From Brevundimonas sp. NIBR10 (lineage in GTDB: Bacteria > Pseudomonadota > Alphaproteobacteria > Caulobacterales > Caulobacteraceae), in assembly GCF_027912515.1 (NCBI RefSeq), contig NZ_CP115464.1, forward strand, positions 2,976,001 to 3,040,000: a DNA stretch of 64,000 bases. The letters are read 5' to 3'. The number at the start of each line of letters is the position of its first letter. Positions within the stretch are counted from its first letter, which is position 1. The notes under the pieces are model-generated. The model made no database searches. It saw only the letters and a program-made list of their open reading frames with translations, and had not been told where the DNA came from. The position numbers were made by a program, and so were the translations under genes. Positions 10,952 through 19,325 of the stretch are shown here, one piece after another.

Positions 10952-13522
10952 TCAGGCGGCGATGAGTCTGGCGATGGCGGGACGGCACGAGCCGCAGTTG
11001 GTCCCGGCTGACAGGGCGGCACCGACCTCGGCGACCGTAGTCAGGCTCTGGGCGGCGATGGCCGCGAGGATGGTTCGGGCACCGACATCGAAACAGGCAC
11101 AGACGATGGCCCCGCGGTCCACCGTCGCTCCGGGTGCGCGGCCTGCCAGCAGGCCCACGGGCGCGACGGCCTCGGACAGTTGCGCGATCAGCCAGTCGCG
11201 ACCGGGCAGCGAGCCGTCACGGGCTACGAACAGCGCGCCCTGCAACTGCCCCTCGACCAGCACCGCCGTGCGCAGCGACCCGCGGGCCGGATCGACAGCC
11301 GTCATCCGCGCCCCGTCCGGCAGCAGGGCCTCAAGCATTGCAGCATCACCGTCGCCGGCCAGTTCGATCAACCGTCCGCCGGGCACGGCCGCAGTCGCCC
11401 ACCAGACGCAATCAGGCTCTACGGCCGGTGTACCGCGCAGGATCAGAAAGGCCCGCCATTCGGTCGCCAGCCTGGACAGGGTCATCGCCGTCAACTTAAA
11501 CCCCGGCTGACCCGAGAACGGATCGACGGCATTGCCAGGCAACAGCCCGGCCCGACCGCCGGCCCCCGTCCGATCGGTCCAGTGGATCGGCACGAAGGCT
11601 TCGCCGGGGCGCTGAGCATCGGTGACCGCGACACGGAACACGCTTGCGCCCTGCGCGGTCTCCACCGTCGTCAGATCGCCCTCGACCAGGCCGTACCGTG
11701 CCGCGTCGTCGGGATGGATCTCGACCAAGGGTTCGCGCCGATGCTGGGAGAGACGGGGCGACAGGCCGGTGCGGCTCATCGTATGCCACTGGTCACGATA
11801 GCGGCCGGTGTTCAGGGTCATGGCGTTGGCGGCAAGCGGGGCCTGCGTCACCGCGATCATCCGGGCGCGCCCGTCGGCGGTCGAGAACCGTCCGTCGGCA
11901 AACTCGCGATCCTCGCCCCAGCGCGTGGGTTGCAGAGCCGCGTACTCGGCCTCGCCCAGACCTGTCAGGGGGGTGAGGTCCAGGCGACGGGCGCCTTCGT
12001 TTTCGAAAGCGGTCAGGCGGCAGTGCTCGTCGAACACTTCGGCCGGTGTGGTCCATCCGAAGGCCTCGCCGTGACCCATCCGACCGGCGACATCGGCCAG
12101 CGTCCGCCAGTCGGCGCGGGCCTCGCCTGGGGCTGCAAAGAACGGCCGCTGGCGGCTGATGACGCGCTCCGAATTGGTGACCGTCCCGTCCTTTTCGCCC
12201 CAGGCCAGGGCCGGCAGGCGGACGTGGGCGAACCGGCCCGTGTCGGTGTCGGCCATGACGTCGGAGACCACCACGAAAGGACAGGCGGCAAGAGCGGCCC
12301 GCACCGCGCCTGCGTCCGGCATGCTGACGGCCGGGTTCGTGGCCATGATCCAGATCGCCTTGATCCGTCCCTCGCCGACCGCCTTGAACAGATCGACAGC
12401 CTTCAGGCCGGCAGCAGTCGCCGTGTTCGGCGCGTTCCAGTAACGGCGGACGCGATCGACGTTGTCGGCTGCGAAATCCATGTGGGCGGCCAGGGTCGAG
12501 GCCAGTCCGCCGACCTCGCGGCCGCCCATGGCATTGGGCTGGCCCGTGATCGAGAACGGCGCCGCACCCGGCCTGCCGATCCGCCCTGCGGCCAGATGGA
12601 CGTTGATGATGGCGTTGGCTTTGTCAGTGCCTTGTGTCGATTGGTTCACCCCTTGACTGAACAGGGTGACGGTCTGCGGGTGAGCGGCGACCAGATCGTA
12701 GAAGGCCTCCAGATCAGCGGCGGGGACGTCACACGTCGCTGCGGTCGATGCTGTGTCGAAGTCGGCGGTCAGCGCGCCCCAGAAGCCGCGCGGAACCGCG
12801 ACGTGGGCGGCCATGTAGTCGGAATCGAGCGCGCCACGGGCCTGCAATCCCGCCAGCAGACCGTTGAACAGGGCCACGTCGCTGCCGGGGCGGAGAGCCA
12901 GATGCAGGTCGGCCAGATCAGCCGTCTCGGTCCGGCGCGGGTCGATGACGACCAGTTTGGAGCTCCGCGCCGTCCGCGCCGCCTCGATCCTCTGCCAGAC
13001 GATCGGATGGCACCAGGCGGTGTTGGACCCGACCAGCACGATCAGGTCGGCCTGATCCAGGTCGTCGTAGCAGGCAGGAACCACGTCCTCGCCGAAGGCC
13101 CGGATGTGTGCAGATACCGCGCTGGACATGCACAGGCGCGAATTGGTGTCGATGTTTCCCGATCCGATGAACCCCTTCATCAGCTTGTTGGCGACGTAGT
13201 AGTCCTCGGTCAGGATCTGTCCCGAAACGTATAAGGCGACGCTATCGGGGCCGTGTTCGGCGATGTCGGCGGCGAACCGTCCTGCGACCAGATCCAGCGC
13301 CTCATCCCAGCCGGCGCGCGCATCTCCGATCATCGGATGCAGCAGCCGGCCTTCCAGCCCCACCGTCTCCCCCAGATGGGTGCCCTTGGAACACAGCCGT
13401 CCGGCATTGGCGGGATGGGCCGAGTCGCCCGCGATCTGGACCGTCCGCTCGCCGGTCACCGTCGCCACGACACCGCAGCCGACGCCGCAGTAGGGACAGG
13501 TGGTGGCGACCGCGCAGGCCAT
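10952..13522 (-). CDS. nasA: Assimilatory nitrate reductase, catalytic subunit
   Basis: NasA (856 aa, cytoplasmic) reduces nitrate to nitrite with a bis-MGD molybdenum centre. The N-terminus carries a [4Fe-4S] site (CPYCGVGC ... LCSKG). The molybdopterin oxidoreductase domain follows (NTNSRLCMSSAV, NIDTNSR, ATNPAVSMPDAG), then the dinucleotide-binding domain (about 555-680, LNTGRYRDQWHTMSRTG, HPDDAARYGL). A C-terminal BFD-like [2Fe-2S] domain ends the protein (CACFDVG ... TNCGSCRPAI). It starts one base after the nirD stop. No NasC/NasB-type flavoprotein reductase is encoded beside it, so its electron donor is unclear. Confidence 0.96.
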   Translation of the reverse strand: MACAVATTCPYCGVGCGVVATVTGERTVQIAGDSAHPANAGRLCSKGTHLGETVGLEGRLLHPMIGDARAGWDEALDLVAGRFAADIAEHGPDSVALYVSGQILTEDYYVANKLMKGFIGSGNIDTNSRLCMSSAVSAHIRAFGEDVVPACYDDLDQADLIVLVGSNTAWCHPIVWQRIEAARTARSSKLVVIDPRRTETADLADLHLALRPGSDVALFNGLLAGLQARGALDSDYMAAHVAVPRGFWGALTADFDTASTAATCDVPAADLEAFYDLVAAHPQTVTLFSQGVNQSTQGTDKANAIINVHLAAGRIGRPGAAPFSITGQPNAMGGREVGGLASTLAAHMDFAADNVDRVRRYWNAPNTATAAGLKAVDLFKAVGEGRIKAIWIMATNPAVSMPDAGAVRAALAACPFVVVSDVMADTDTGRFAHVRLPALAWGEKDGTVTNSERVISRQRPFFAAPGEARADWRTLADVAGRMGHGEAFGWTTPAEVFDEHCRLTAFENEGARRLDLTPLTGLGEAEYAALQPTRWGEDREFADGRFSTADGRARMIAVTQAPLAANAMTLNTGRYRDQWHTMSRTGLSPRLSQHRREPLVEIHPDDAARYGLVEGDLTTVETAQGASVFRVAVTDAQRPGEAFVPIHWTDRTGAGGRAGLLPGNAVDPFSGQPGFKLTAMTLSRLATEWRAFLILRGTPAVEPDCVWWATAAVPGGRLIELAGDGDAAMLEALLPDGARMTAVDPARGSLRTAVLVEGQLQGALFVARDGSLPGRDWLIAQLSEAVAPVGLLAGRAPGATVDRGAIVCACFDVGARTILAAIAAQSLTTVAEVGAALSAGTNCGSCRPAIARLIAA

Positions 13523-13523
13523 C

Positions 13524-13859
13524 TCAGGCCGGAACCGGCTGGGGCGGCGCGATCAGGATGCGGCCGTCCTCGACCCTGACCAGGATCGTCGGCGTGCAGC
13601 CGCTGTCCGGACCCTGGGCCAGACCCGTGGCCAGGGCGATGTTCCAGTTGTGCAGGGGGCAGGCGACGCTGTGGCCATGGACGATCCCCTGGCTCAGCGG
13701 GCCACCCTTGTGTGGGCACCGGTTGATCAGGGCGAAGACGGCGTCGTCGCCGGCGCGGAACACGGCGATCTCGTCACCACCCTCGACGACGACGGTGCGG
13801 GCCCCGCGCGGGGGAATGTCCTCGATCCGCCCCACGTCGATCCAGCGATCGGCGGTCAT
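13524..13859 (-). CDS. nirD: Nitrite reductase small subunit (Rieske-like)
   Basis: The 111-aa partner of NirB in NADH-dependent nitrite reduction. The Rieske-type fold shows CPHKGGPL and ACPLHNW. Both C-x-H and C-x2-H cluster-ligand patterns are present, so unlike NirD proteins that have lost the cluster this one could bind [2Fe-2S]. The ATG at 13859 shares a base with the nirB stop (TGATG), and a one-base gap separates it from nasA, indicating tight translational coupling. Confidence 0.94.
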   Translation of the reverse strand: MTADRWIDVGRIEDIPPRGARTVVVEGGDEIAVFRAGDDAVFALINRCPHKGGPLSQGIVHGHSVACPLHNWNIALATGLAQGPDSGCTPTILVRVEDGRILIAPPQPVPA

Positions 13860-16348
13860 CACGCGGTCTCCATCAGGCTGAGCGGTTGATGCTGCTCGCT
13901 CTCGGCACCCTTGGCCCGCGCCGCCCAGGGGTCGTCCTGACAGAAGGTCTGGGAGTGCAGGAACCGGGCGGCCAGGGCGTCCCGGCCCTCCGCGTCCTCG
14001 ACGATCCGCGCCTTGATCCGCTCCAGCCCGACCCGCTCGATCCAGGGCGCGGTGCGCTCCAGATAGCGGGCCTCTTCGCGATACAGCTGGATGAAGGCGG
14101 CGCAGTAGTGCATCGCCTCGGCCTCCGTCTCGACCTTGCACAACAGGTCGGTGACCCGGACATGGATGCCGCCGTTTCCGCCGACGTGGAGCTCGTAGCC
14201 GCTGTCGACGCAGATGACGCCGAAGTCCTTGATGGTCGCCTCAGCGCAGTTCCTCGGACAACCCGAGACCGCGATCTTGAACTTGTGCGGCATCCATGAG
14301 CCCCACGTCATCCGCTCGGTCTGGATGCCCAGGCCGGTCGAGTCCTGGGTCCCGAACCGGCACCAGTCGGACCCGACGCAGGTCTTCACCGTCCTCAACG
14401 ACTTGCCATAGGCGTGACCGGACACCATCCCCGCCGCGTTCAGGTCGGCCCAGACGGCGGGCAGATCCTGTTTCTTGATGCCGAAGATATCCAGTCTCTG
14501 ACCGCCCGTGACCTTGACCAGGGGGGCGTCGTATTTTTCGACGACGTCCGCGATGGCGCGCAGCTCGCGCGGATTGGTAACCCCGCCCCACATGCGCGGC
14601 ACGACCGAGTATGTGCCGTCCTTCTGGATATTGGCGTGCATCCGCTCGTTGACGAACCGGCTCTGCTGGTCGTCGACATATTCCCCCGGCAGGGCGCACA
14701 GCAGATAGTAGTTCAGCGCAGGTCGGCATGATGAACAGCCGTCGGGCGTGGACCAGTGCAGCTTCTGCATCACCTCGGGGATGGAGCGCATGCCTTGCGC
14801 CACGATCTCGCGGCGCACGTCGTCGTGACCGAAGCTGGTGCATTTGCACATCGTCTTCACAGCGCGCTCGCCGCCGTAGTCGTCGCCCAGGGTCAGGGCC
14901 AGCAGGTTCTCGACGACGTTGGTGCAGGATCCGCACGACGCCGACGCCTTGCAAGACCCTCGCACCGCGTCCAGCGTCACCGCTCCGCCGCCGATACAGG
15001 CGACCACCTTGCCCTTGGACACGCCGTTGCAGCCACAGATCTCGGCGTTGTCCGAGAGGGCCGCAACGGCTGCCTTAGGGTCCGTCTGCCCCCCTCCAAG
15101 GGCGAAAGCCTGACCGAAGATCAGCATGTCCCGGACGGTTGAGATGTCCTCTCCCCGCTTCATCAGGTCGAAATACCAGCCGCCGTCGCCGGTATCGCCG
15201 TACAGGACCGCGCCCACGATCCGGTCATCCCTGACGATGACCCGCTTGTAGACACCGCGCGAGGCGTCCCGCAGCACGATGTCCTGGGCCCCCTGCCCGC
15301 CCGAGAAGTCACCGGCGGAAAAGACGTCGATGCCCGACACCTTGAGCTTGGTCGAGGTGACCGAGCCGCGATAGCCGGTGTGCCGCTCGGTCAGGCCGTC
15401 GGCGAGGGCCCGGCACATGTCCCACAGCGGCGCGACCAGGCCGTAGACCTGCCCGTCGTGCTCGACACACTCACCGACCGCCAGGATTGCCGGGTCCGAT
15501 GTGACCATGTGGTCGTCGACATGGATGCCGCGCCCGACCGCCAGCCCGGCCTCCTTCGCCAGCCAGACGCAGGGCCGGATGCCGACGGCCATGACCACCA
15601 GGGACGCCGGGATCAGCCGTCCGTCCTTCAGGCGCACGCCCTCGACGCAGGTCTCGCCGACGATCTCGGCGGTGTCGGCACCGGTCAGTATGGTCTGGCC
15701 CCGTGCCTCCAGCGCCGACTTGAGCAGCCAGCCCGCCGCTTCGTCGAGCTGGCGCTCCATCAGGGTGGGCATCAGGTGGATGACGGTGACCTTCATGCCG
15801 CGCAGCGACAGACCGTGCGCCGCCTCGAGCCCCAGCAAGCCTCCGCCGATAACCACGGCCTCGCCGCCGGCGTCGGCCGCCGCGATCATCCGGCTGACGT
15901 CCGCCATGTCGCGAAAGCTGATGACGCCGTCGAGCGTATGCCCCGGCACCGGTATGATGAAGGGATCGGACCCCGTGGCGATCAGCAGACGATCGTAACC
16001 GACCACCCGACCCGACCGCGCCGTCACCGTCTTGGCCCCGCGATCGATGGCCTCGACGGGGTCCGAGAGGATCAGGTCGACGGCATTGTCGTCGTACCAG
16101 GCGCGGTCGTTGATCACGATCTGATCGAAGGTCTTCTCGCCCGCCAGAACCGGCGACAGCATGATCCGGTTGTAGTGCACATGGGGCTCGGCCCCGAAGA
16201 TCGTCACCCGGTAGCGCCCGGCGTCTCGCGCGATCAGTTCCTCGACCGCCCGGCACCCGGCCATGCCATTGCCGATGACGACCAGGTGTTCGCGGGCTTC
16301 CAGCGGAGTGACCGCCGGGCGCTCCATGATCTTCGCGAAACCGTCCAT
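13859..16348 (-). CDS. nirB: NADH-dependent assimilatory nitrite reductase, large subunit
   Basis: NirB (829 aa) reduces nitrite to ammonium. Order of domains: FAD/NAD-binding pyridine nucleotide reductase (HLVVIGNGMAG at 21-31; AVVIGGGLLGLEAA at about 165), two BFD-like [2Fe-2S] modules (CGCNGVSKGKV ... SCGSCTNVV and CKCTSFGHDDV ... GCSSCRPAL), a ferredoxin-like half-domain, and the siroheme/[4Fe-4S] centre (TCVGSDWCRFG and SGCPRNCAEA). Size and order match the family. The start lies only 17 bases beyond the T tract of a leader terminator, so expression depends on antitermination (see the leader features). Confidence 0.96.
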   Translation of the reverse strand: MDGFAKIMERPAVTPLEAREHLVVIGNGMAGCRAVEELIARDAGRYRVTIFGAEPHVHYNRIMLSPVLAGEKTFDQIVINDRAWYDDNAVDLILSDPVEAIDRGAKTVTARSGRVVGYDRLLIATGSDPFIIPVPGHTLDGVISFRDMADVSRMIAAADAGGEAVVIGGGLLGLEAAHGLSLRGMKVTVIHLMPTLMERQLDEAAGWLLKSALEARGQTILTGADTAEIVGETCVEGVRLKDGRLIPASLVVMAVGIRPCVWLAKEAGLAVGRGIHVDDHMVTSDPAILAVGECVEHDGQVYGLVAPLWDMCRALADGLTERHTGYRGSVTSTKLKVSGIDVFSAGDFSGGQGAQDIVLRDASRGVYKRVIVRDDRIVGAVLYGDTGDGGWYFDLMKRGEDISTVRDMLIFGQAFALGGGQTDPKAAVAALSDNAEICGCNGVSKGKVVACIGGGAVTLDAVRGSCKASASCGSCTNVVENLLALTLGDDYGGERAVKTMCKCTSFGHDDVRREIVAQGMRSIPEVMQKLHWSTPDGCSSCRPALNYYLLCALPGEYVDDQQSRFVNERMHANIQKDGTYSVVPRMWGGVTNPRELRAIADVVEKYDAPLVKVTGGQRLDIFGIKKQDLPAVWADLNAAGMVSGHAYGKSLRTVKTCVGSDWCRFGTQDSTGLGIQTERMTWGSWMPHKFKIAVSGCPRNCAEATIKDFGVICVDSGYELHVGGNGGIHVRVTDLLCKVETEAEAMHYCAAFIQLYREEARYLERTAPWIERVGLERIKARIVEDAEGRDALAARFLHSQTFCQDDPWAARAKGAESEQHQPLSLMETA

Positions 16349-16365
16349 GACGAGGCCCCAGAACG

Positions 16366-16416
16366 AAAAAAGCCGCCATGCGGACGCTGGTTTCCCAGCG
16401 GCTGCATGGCGGCTTT
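16366..16416 (-). terminator. Attenuator terminator in the nirB leader
   Basis: On the minus strand the arms GCCGCCATGC (16413-16404) and GCATGGCGGC (16381-16372) pair perfectly and are followed by six T residues (16371-16366). AAA on the 5' side can extend the stem. The loop carries a second hairpin, CGCTGG-GAAA-CCAGCG (16385-16400), with a GNRA tetraloop. It is a textbook intrinsic terminator placed just before the nirB start and oriented to stop nirB transcription. Confidence 0.88.
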
Positions 16417-16505
16417 GCCAAAATCGACCGGATCGACCCTACGGCGGGCGACCCGGAATATCGCGAGGCATCCTTGCCTCAAGCCTTGAAAGTGACTCGT
16501 TTCAC
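16407..16505 (-). promoter_or_regulatory. ANTAR (NasT) target hairpins in the nirB leader
   Basis: Three minus-strand hairpins have six-base loops with A at position 1 and G at position 4, the signature of ANTAR-protein RNA targets. They are GTGA-AACGAG-TCAC (16505-16492), GAGGC-AAGGAT-GCCTC (16480-16465) and TGGC-AAAGCC-GCCA (16420-16407). The 3' arm and loop of the last are part of the terminator's 5' arm, so the two structures exclude each other. Binding of NasT should stabilise the hexaloop hairpins and allow readthrough into nirB-nirD-nasA-cobA-mobA. The structures are seen in sequence; the mechanism is inferred from known NasR/NasT systems. Confidence 0.72.
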
Positions 16506-16547
16506 CCCTTGCGGCAAGGGGTCATTTTGCGATGCAGCAAACGGCGT

Positions 16548-17684
16548 TCAGCTGTGAACGGATCGCTGGCCCTGTACATAGTCGGCGATCCGGGCGGTAT
16601 CGAAATTCCGATCGTCGAAGAAGCCCTGAACGGCCCCCGCCTGGGCCCGATCCGGCAGAGATCGGTGATACAGGTCCGGCCGAAACACAGCCGCCGCAGC
16701 GGCCTGCGCCACGTCTGACGGCTCGACCACGCCCCAGCGTACGAACTGGGAATAGATCCACAGGCCGTGATCCGGCGACGGGGCGTTGGCGGCCTCGCGA
16801 TGCAGCATCAGGAAGTCCGGATCGATCGTCGGGGCCTCGCCCTGGCCGAGCACGATCCGCCCCGACAGAGCCGGCAAAATCAGCTCCGCCGGTTGGTTCA
16901 CATAGGTCGGAGCCGCCAGCATCGCGGCCAGAGCCCCATGGTTCTCGGACGCATCGCACCAGGCGGCCGACCGGTCCAGCGCGCCCAGCAGGGCATCCAG
17001 CGTGTCGGGATTGGCCTCGGCCCAATCTTTCCGCGTCGCCAGAACCTTTTCCACACCCCGCCGCCACAGTCGCGATCCGAACGCCGCGATCTGGCCGAGG
17101 CCTTCGGACACCGCGACACTGCTCCAGGGCTCGCCCGCCATGAAGCCGTCGATCTCTCCGGTCCGCAGGGCCTCGACCATCAGCGACGGCGGCAGGACCC
17201 TCAGAACCAGGTCCCGGTCGGGATCGATCCCTGCGAACCCCAGCCAGTATCTCAGCATCAGGGCATGGGTCGAGAACCGGTGGACCACGCCGATGATCGG
17301 CTTTCTGCGGTGCATTCCTATAGCCGAGGCGAAGTCGTGGGCGGTCGCGATCGGGTCCTGAACCCGGTTGGCCAGCACGGGGTCCAGCGCCTGGGCGAAC
17401 TCGGCCGACAGGGTCAGGGCGTTGCCGTTCAGATTCAGCCGGAACGGCGCGACCAGCGGCGCGGGCTGCTGGCTCAGGCCCAGGGTCACGGCCACCGCCA
17501 GCGGGGCCAGCATATGGGCCCCCTGCACCTGACCATAGACCAGCCGGTCCCGCACCGTGGCCCACGAGGTGCTGCGCACCAGGGTCAGGTCCAGTCCGGC
17601 CTCGGCGGCGAAGCCCAGTTCCTTGGCCGCCACCAGAACGGCGCTGTCGGTCAGGGGAAGGAAGGCGATGGAGATCGGGGTCAT
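16548..17684 (-). CDS. nasS: NasS-type cytosolic nitrate sensor
   Basis: The 378-aa protein resembles the periplasmic nitrate-binding protein NrtA (shared PIS.AFLPLTD.A... start, ...GQVQGAHMLAPL, NLNGNALTLS, GVVHRFSTHALMLRYWL, ...GFMAGEPWSS) but has no signal peptide or lipobox. It begins directly at the binding domain, as expected for NasS, the cytoplasmic nitrate sensor that holds NasT inactive when nitrate is absent. Its ATG overlaps the nasT stop (ATGA), as is typical of co-folding partners. The nirB leader begins immediately after its stop. Confidence 0.9.
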   Translation of the reverse strand: MTPISIAFLPLTDSAVLVAAKELGFAAEAGLDLTLVRSTSWATVRDRLVYGQVQGAHMLAPLAVAVTLGLSQQPAPLVAPFRLNLNGNALTLSAEFAQALDPVLANRVQDPIATAHDFASAIGMHRRKPIIGVVHRFSTHALMLRYWLGFAGIDPDRDLVLRVLPPSLMVEALRTGEIDGFMAGEPWSSVAVSEGLGQIAAFGSRLWRRGVEKVLATRKDWAEANPDTLDALLGALDRSAAWCDASENHGALAAMLAAPTYVNQPAELILPALSGRIVLGQGEAPTIDPDFLMLHREAANAPSPDHGLWIYSQFVRWGVVEPSDVAQAAAAAVFRPDLYHRSLPDRAQAGAVQGFFDDRNFDTARIADYVQGQRSVHS

Positions 17685-18274
17685 CGGCCGGTTCCCTTGG
17701 GAGGATCGAGAAGCGCGTGGGCGGTGATAAGGGCCTCGGCCACCTCCACGATCCGGCGGCTCTGGTTCATGGCGGTGGAGCGCAACAGGGCGTGGGCCTC
17801 GGGCTCGGACAGGCCCCGGCTCTGCATCAGTATGGTCTTGGCCTTTTCCAGCGTCTTGCGGTCGGCCAGGGCGGTGATCGCGTCGTCGCGCTCGACCCGC
17901 AAGGCATTGAAGGCGTTGAAGCGGCGGATGGCCAGTTCCAGGATCGGTTTGACCCGCTCCTTCCTCAGACCATCCACGACATAGGCCGAGACCCCCGCAT
18001 CGATCGCCGCGCCGATCATGGCGTCGTCGGATCGGTCGACGAACATGGCGATGGGTCGGGCCAGGGCACGGCTGACGGTCAGCATTTCCTCCAGCGCATC
18101 GCGGCTCGGGTCGCCCAGGTCCATCAGCACGATGTCCGGGGCCATCCGCTCCAGCCGCGCGACGAAGCCGCCGTGCGGCGCCACGACCTCGATATCGGTA
18201 TAGCCCGCCTCGGCCAGTCCCTCTTTCAGGATGGTGGCCCGCAGCCCGCTGTCATCGACGATGGCGATACGCAA
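17681..18274 (-). CDS. nasT: NasT-type ANTAR response regulator (transcription antiterminator)
   Basis: A 197-aa protein with an N-terminal receiver-like domain (IAIVDDSGLRATILKEGL; Asp in VLMDLGDPSRD) and a C-terminal ANTAR RNA-binding domain (about 130-190: LADRKTLEKAKTILMQSRGLSEPEAHALLRSTAMNQSRRIVEVAEAL). NasT binds leader RNA and prevents termination when freed from NasS. The only plausible start is TTG at 18274, with GGGGA about 9 bases upstream. It lies in the same reading frame as cysG, 21 bases past its stop. Likely targets are the nirB and nrtA leaders of this same locus. Confidence 0.92.
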   Translation of the reverse strand: MRIAIVDDSGLRATILKEGLAEAGYTDIEVVAPHGGFVARLERMAPDIVLMDLGDPSRDALEEMLTVSRALARPIAMFVDRSDDAMIGAAIDAGVSAYVVDGLRKERVKPILELAIRRFNAFNALRVERDDAITALADRKTLEKAKTILMQSRGLSEPEAHALLRSTAMNQSRRIVEVAEALITAHALLDPPKGTGR

Positions 18275-18295
18275 TTCTGTTAGTCCCCGGCGAGA

Positions 18296-19306
18296 CTAAG
18301 CCTTGCCGATCGGGCGAAGTCTAGGCACGGCGGGCCCAGGGACGACCGGGACGGCGAACGCGGCGATCCCTGTTGCATCCAGAGCATCACGCTCGCGCTG
18401 GGCTCGCTCCGAAACATCGGGATCGCCGGCGTACAGACGCACGACCCGTTCACCATGATCGAGATGCCCGGCAATCAGTTCGAAAACCTGCCCCGCCGTC
18501 ATCGCCTCGACATCGCGGCGCGGCGCATCCCGCCTGGCCCTCGCCAGCACCTCGGCCGGAACCTCGCCGTCGTGCAGGATCACGTCCGCGTCCTGCATGA
18601 TCCGCAGCGCCTTCAGGGTCAGCAGCTCGGGATCGCCCGAGCCCGATCCCAGCAGGTGGACCACGCCAGCCTCGGGGGCAGCCGCGTCCAGCAGGCGGAT
18701 CATCTCGTCATGCGCCGCCTCGATCCGCCCTTCGGCGACCAGGTCGGCCGCCGCGCCGCGGAAGGCCCGCTCCCAGAACCGCCGCCGCGACATGAAGTCG
18801 GGCACGCTGGTCTTGACCCGATCCCGGATCCGCCCCGCCAGGGTCGCCAGCGGCCCGAGCGCAGCGGGCAATACCGCCTCGATCCGGGACCGAACATCGC
18901 GCGCCAGGATCGGTGCGGCCCCGCCGGTGGCGATGCCGATCACGACCGAGTCACGGTCGATCAGGGCCGGGGTCTGGAAGTCGCTGAGCGCGGGGCGATC
19001 GACGACGTTGACCTGAGCCCCCATATCGCGGGCCAGCCCTGCGATGGACACCGCCTGCGCCTCGTCGTCCAGCGCCAGAAAGACCAGACGCGCCCCGGCC
19101 AGATCTTCACGCGTCGGCGGACGAGTGATCGGGTCGGGCCCGCCTGCGGGTCTGCGGTCCCGGTCCGGCGCACCGTCGGGCGTGAACCAGACCAGCTCGG
19201 CAGGCGAGTCGACGAACAGCCTCAGCTTGGCCAGCGCCGCCTCGCCGCCGCCGACCACGATCACCCGCTCGTCCTCCAGCGGGATACCGGCCAGGAAGAC
19301 ACGCAT
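18296..19306 (-). CDS. cysG: CysG-like siroheme synthase with truncated methyltransferase domain
   Basis: The 336-aa protein starts with the precorrin-2 dehydrogenase/ferrochelatase module (MRVFLAGIPLEDERVIVVGGGEAALAKLRLF, then GLARDMGAQVNVVDRPALSDFQTPALIDRDSVVIGIATGGAAPILARDVRSRIE). From about residue 215 a SUMT-like domain begins (HLLGSGSGDPELLTLKALRIMQDADVILHDGE) but stops after about 120 residues and lacks the second lobe. Full CysG is about 457 aa. The first module should finish siroheme synthesis, with the separate cobA providing methylation. The start at 19306 follows GGGG-rich sequence; further upstream Mets overlap the porin gene. Confidence 0.88.
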   Translation of the reverse strand: MRVFLAGIPLEDERVIVVGGGEAALAKLRLFVDSPAELVWFTPDGAPDRDRRPAGGPDPITRPPTREDLAGARLVFLALDDEAQAVSIAGLARDMGAQVNVVDRPALSDFQTPALIDRDSVVIGIATGGAAPILARDVRSRIEAVLPAALGPLATLAGRIRDRVKTSVPDFMSRRRFWERAFRGAAADLVAEGRIEAAHDEMIRLLDAAAPEAGVVHLLGSGSGDPELLTLKALRIMQDADVILHDGEVPAEVLARARRDAPRRDVEAMTAGQVFELIAGHLDHGERVVRLYAGDPDVSERAQRERDALDATGIAAFAVPVVPGPAVPRLRPIGKA

Positions 19307-19325
19307 CAACCCCCGCCCCGCATCA

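Noticed and set aside
10116-11022. Possible fusion of mobA with an upstream coding frame
   Set aside because: The upstream extension of the mobA frame is the shadow of cobA; the ATG at 10119 overlapping the cobA stop explains mobA fully.
16545-16560. CGTTC-ACAGCT-GAACG hairpin, also an A1/G4 hexaloop, as part of the nirB leader
   Set aside because: It overlaps the nasS stop codon and lies 40 bases upstream of two better placed hexaloop hairpins, so I did not count it as part of the switch.
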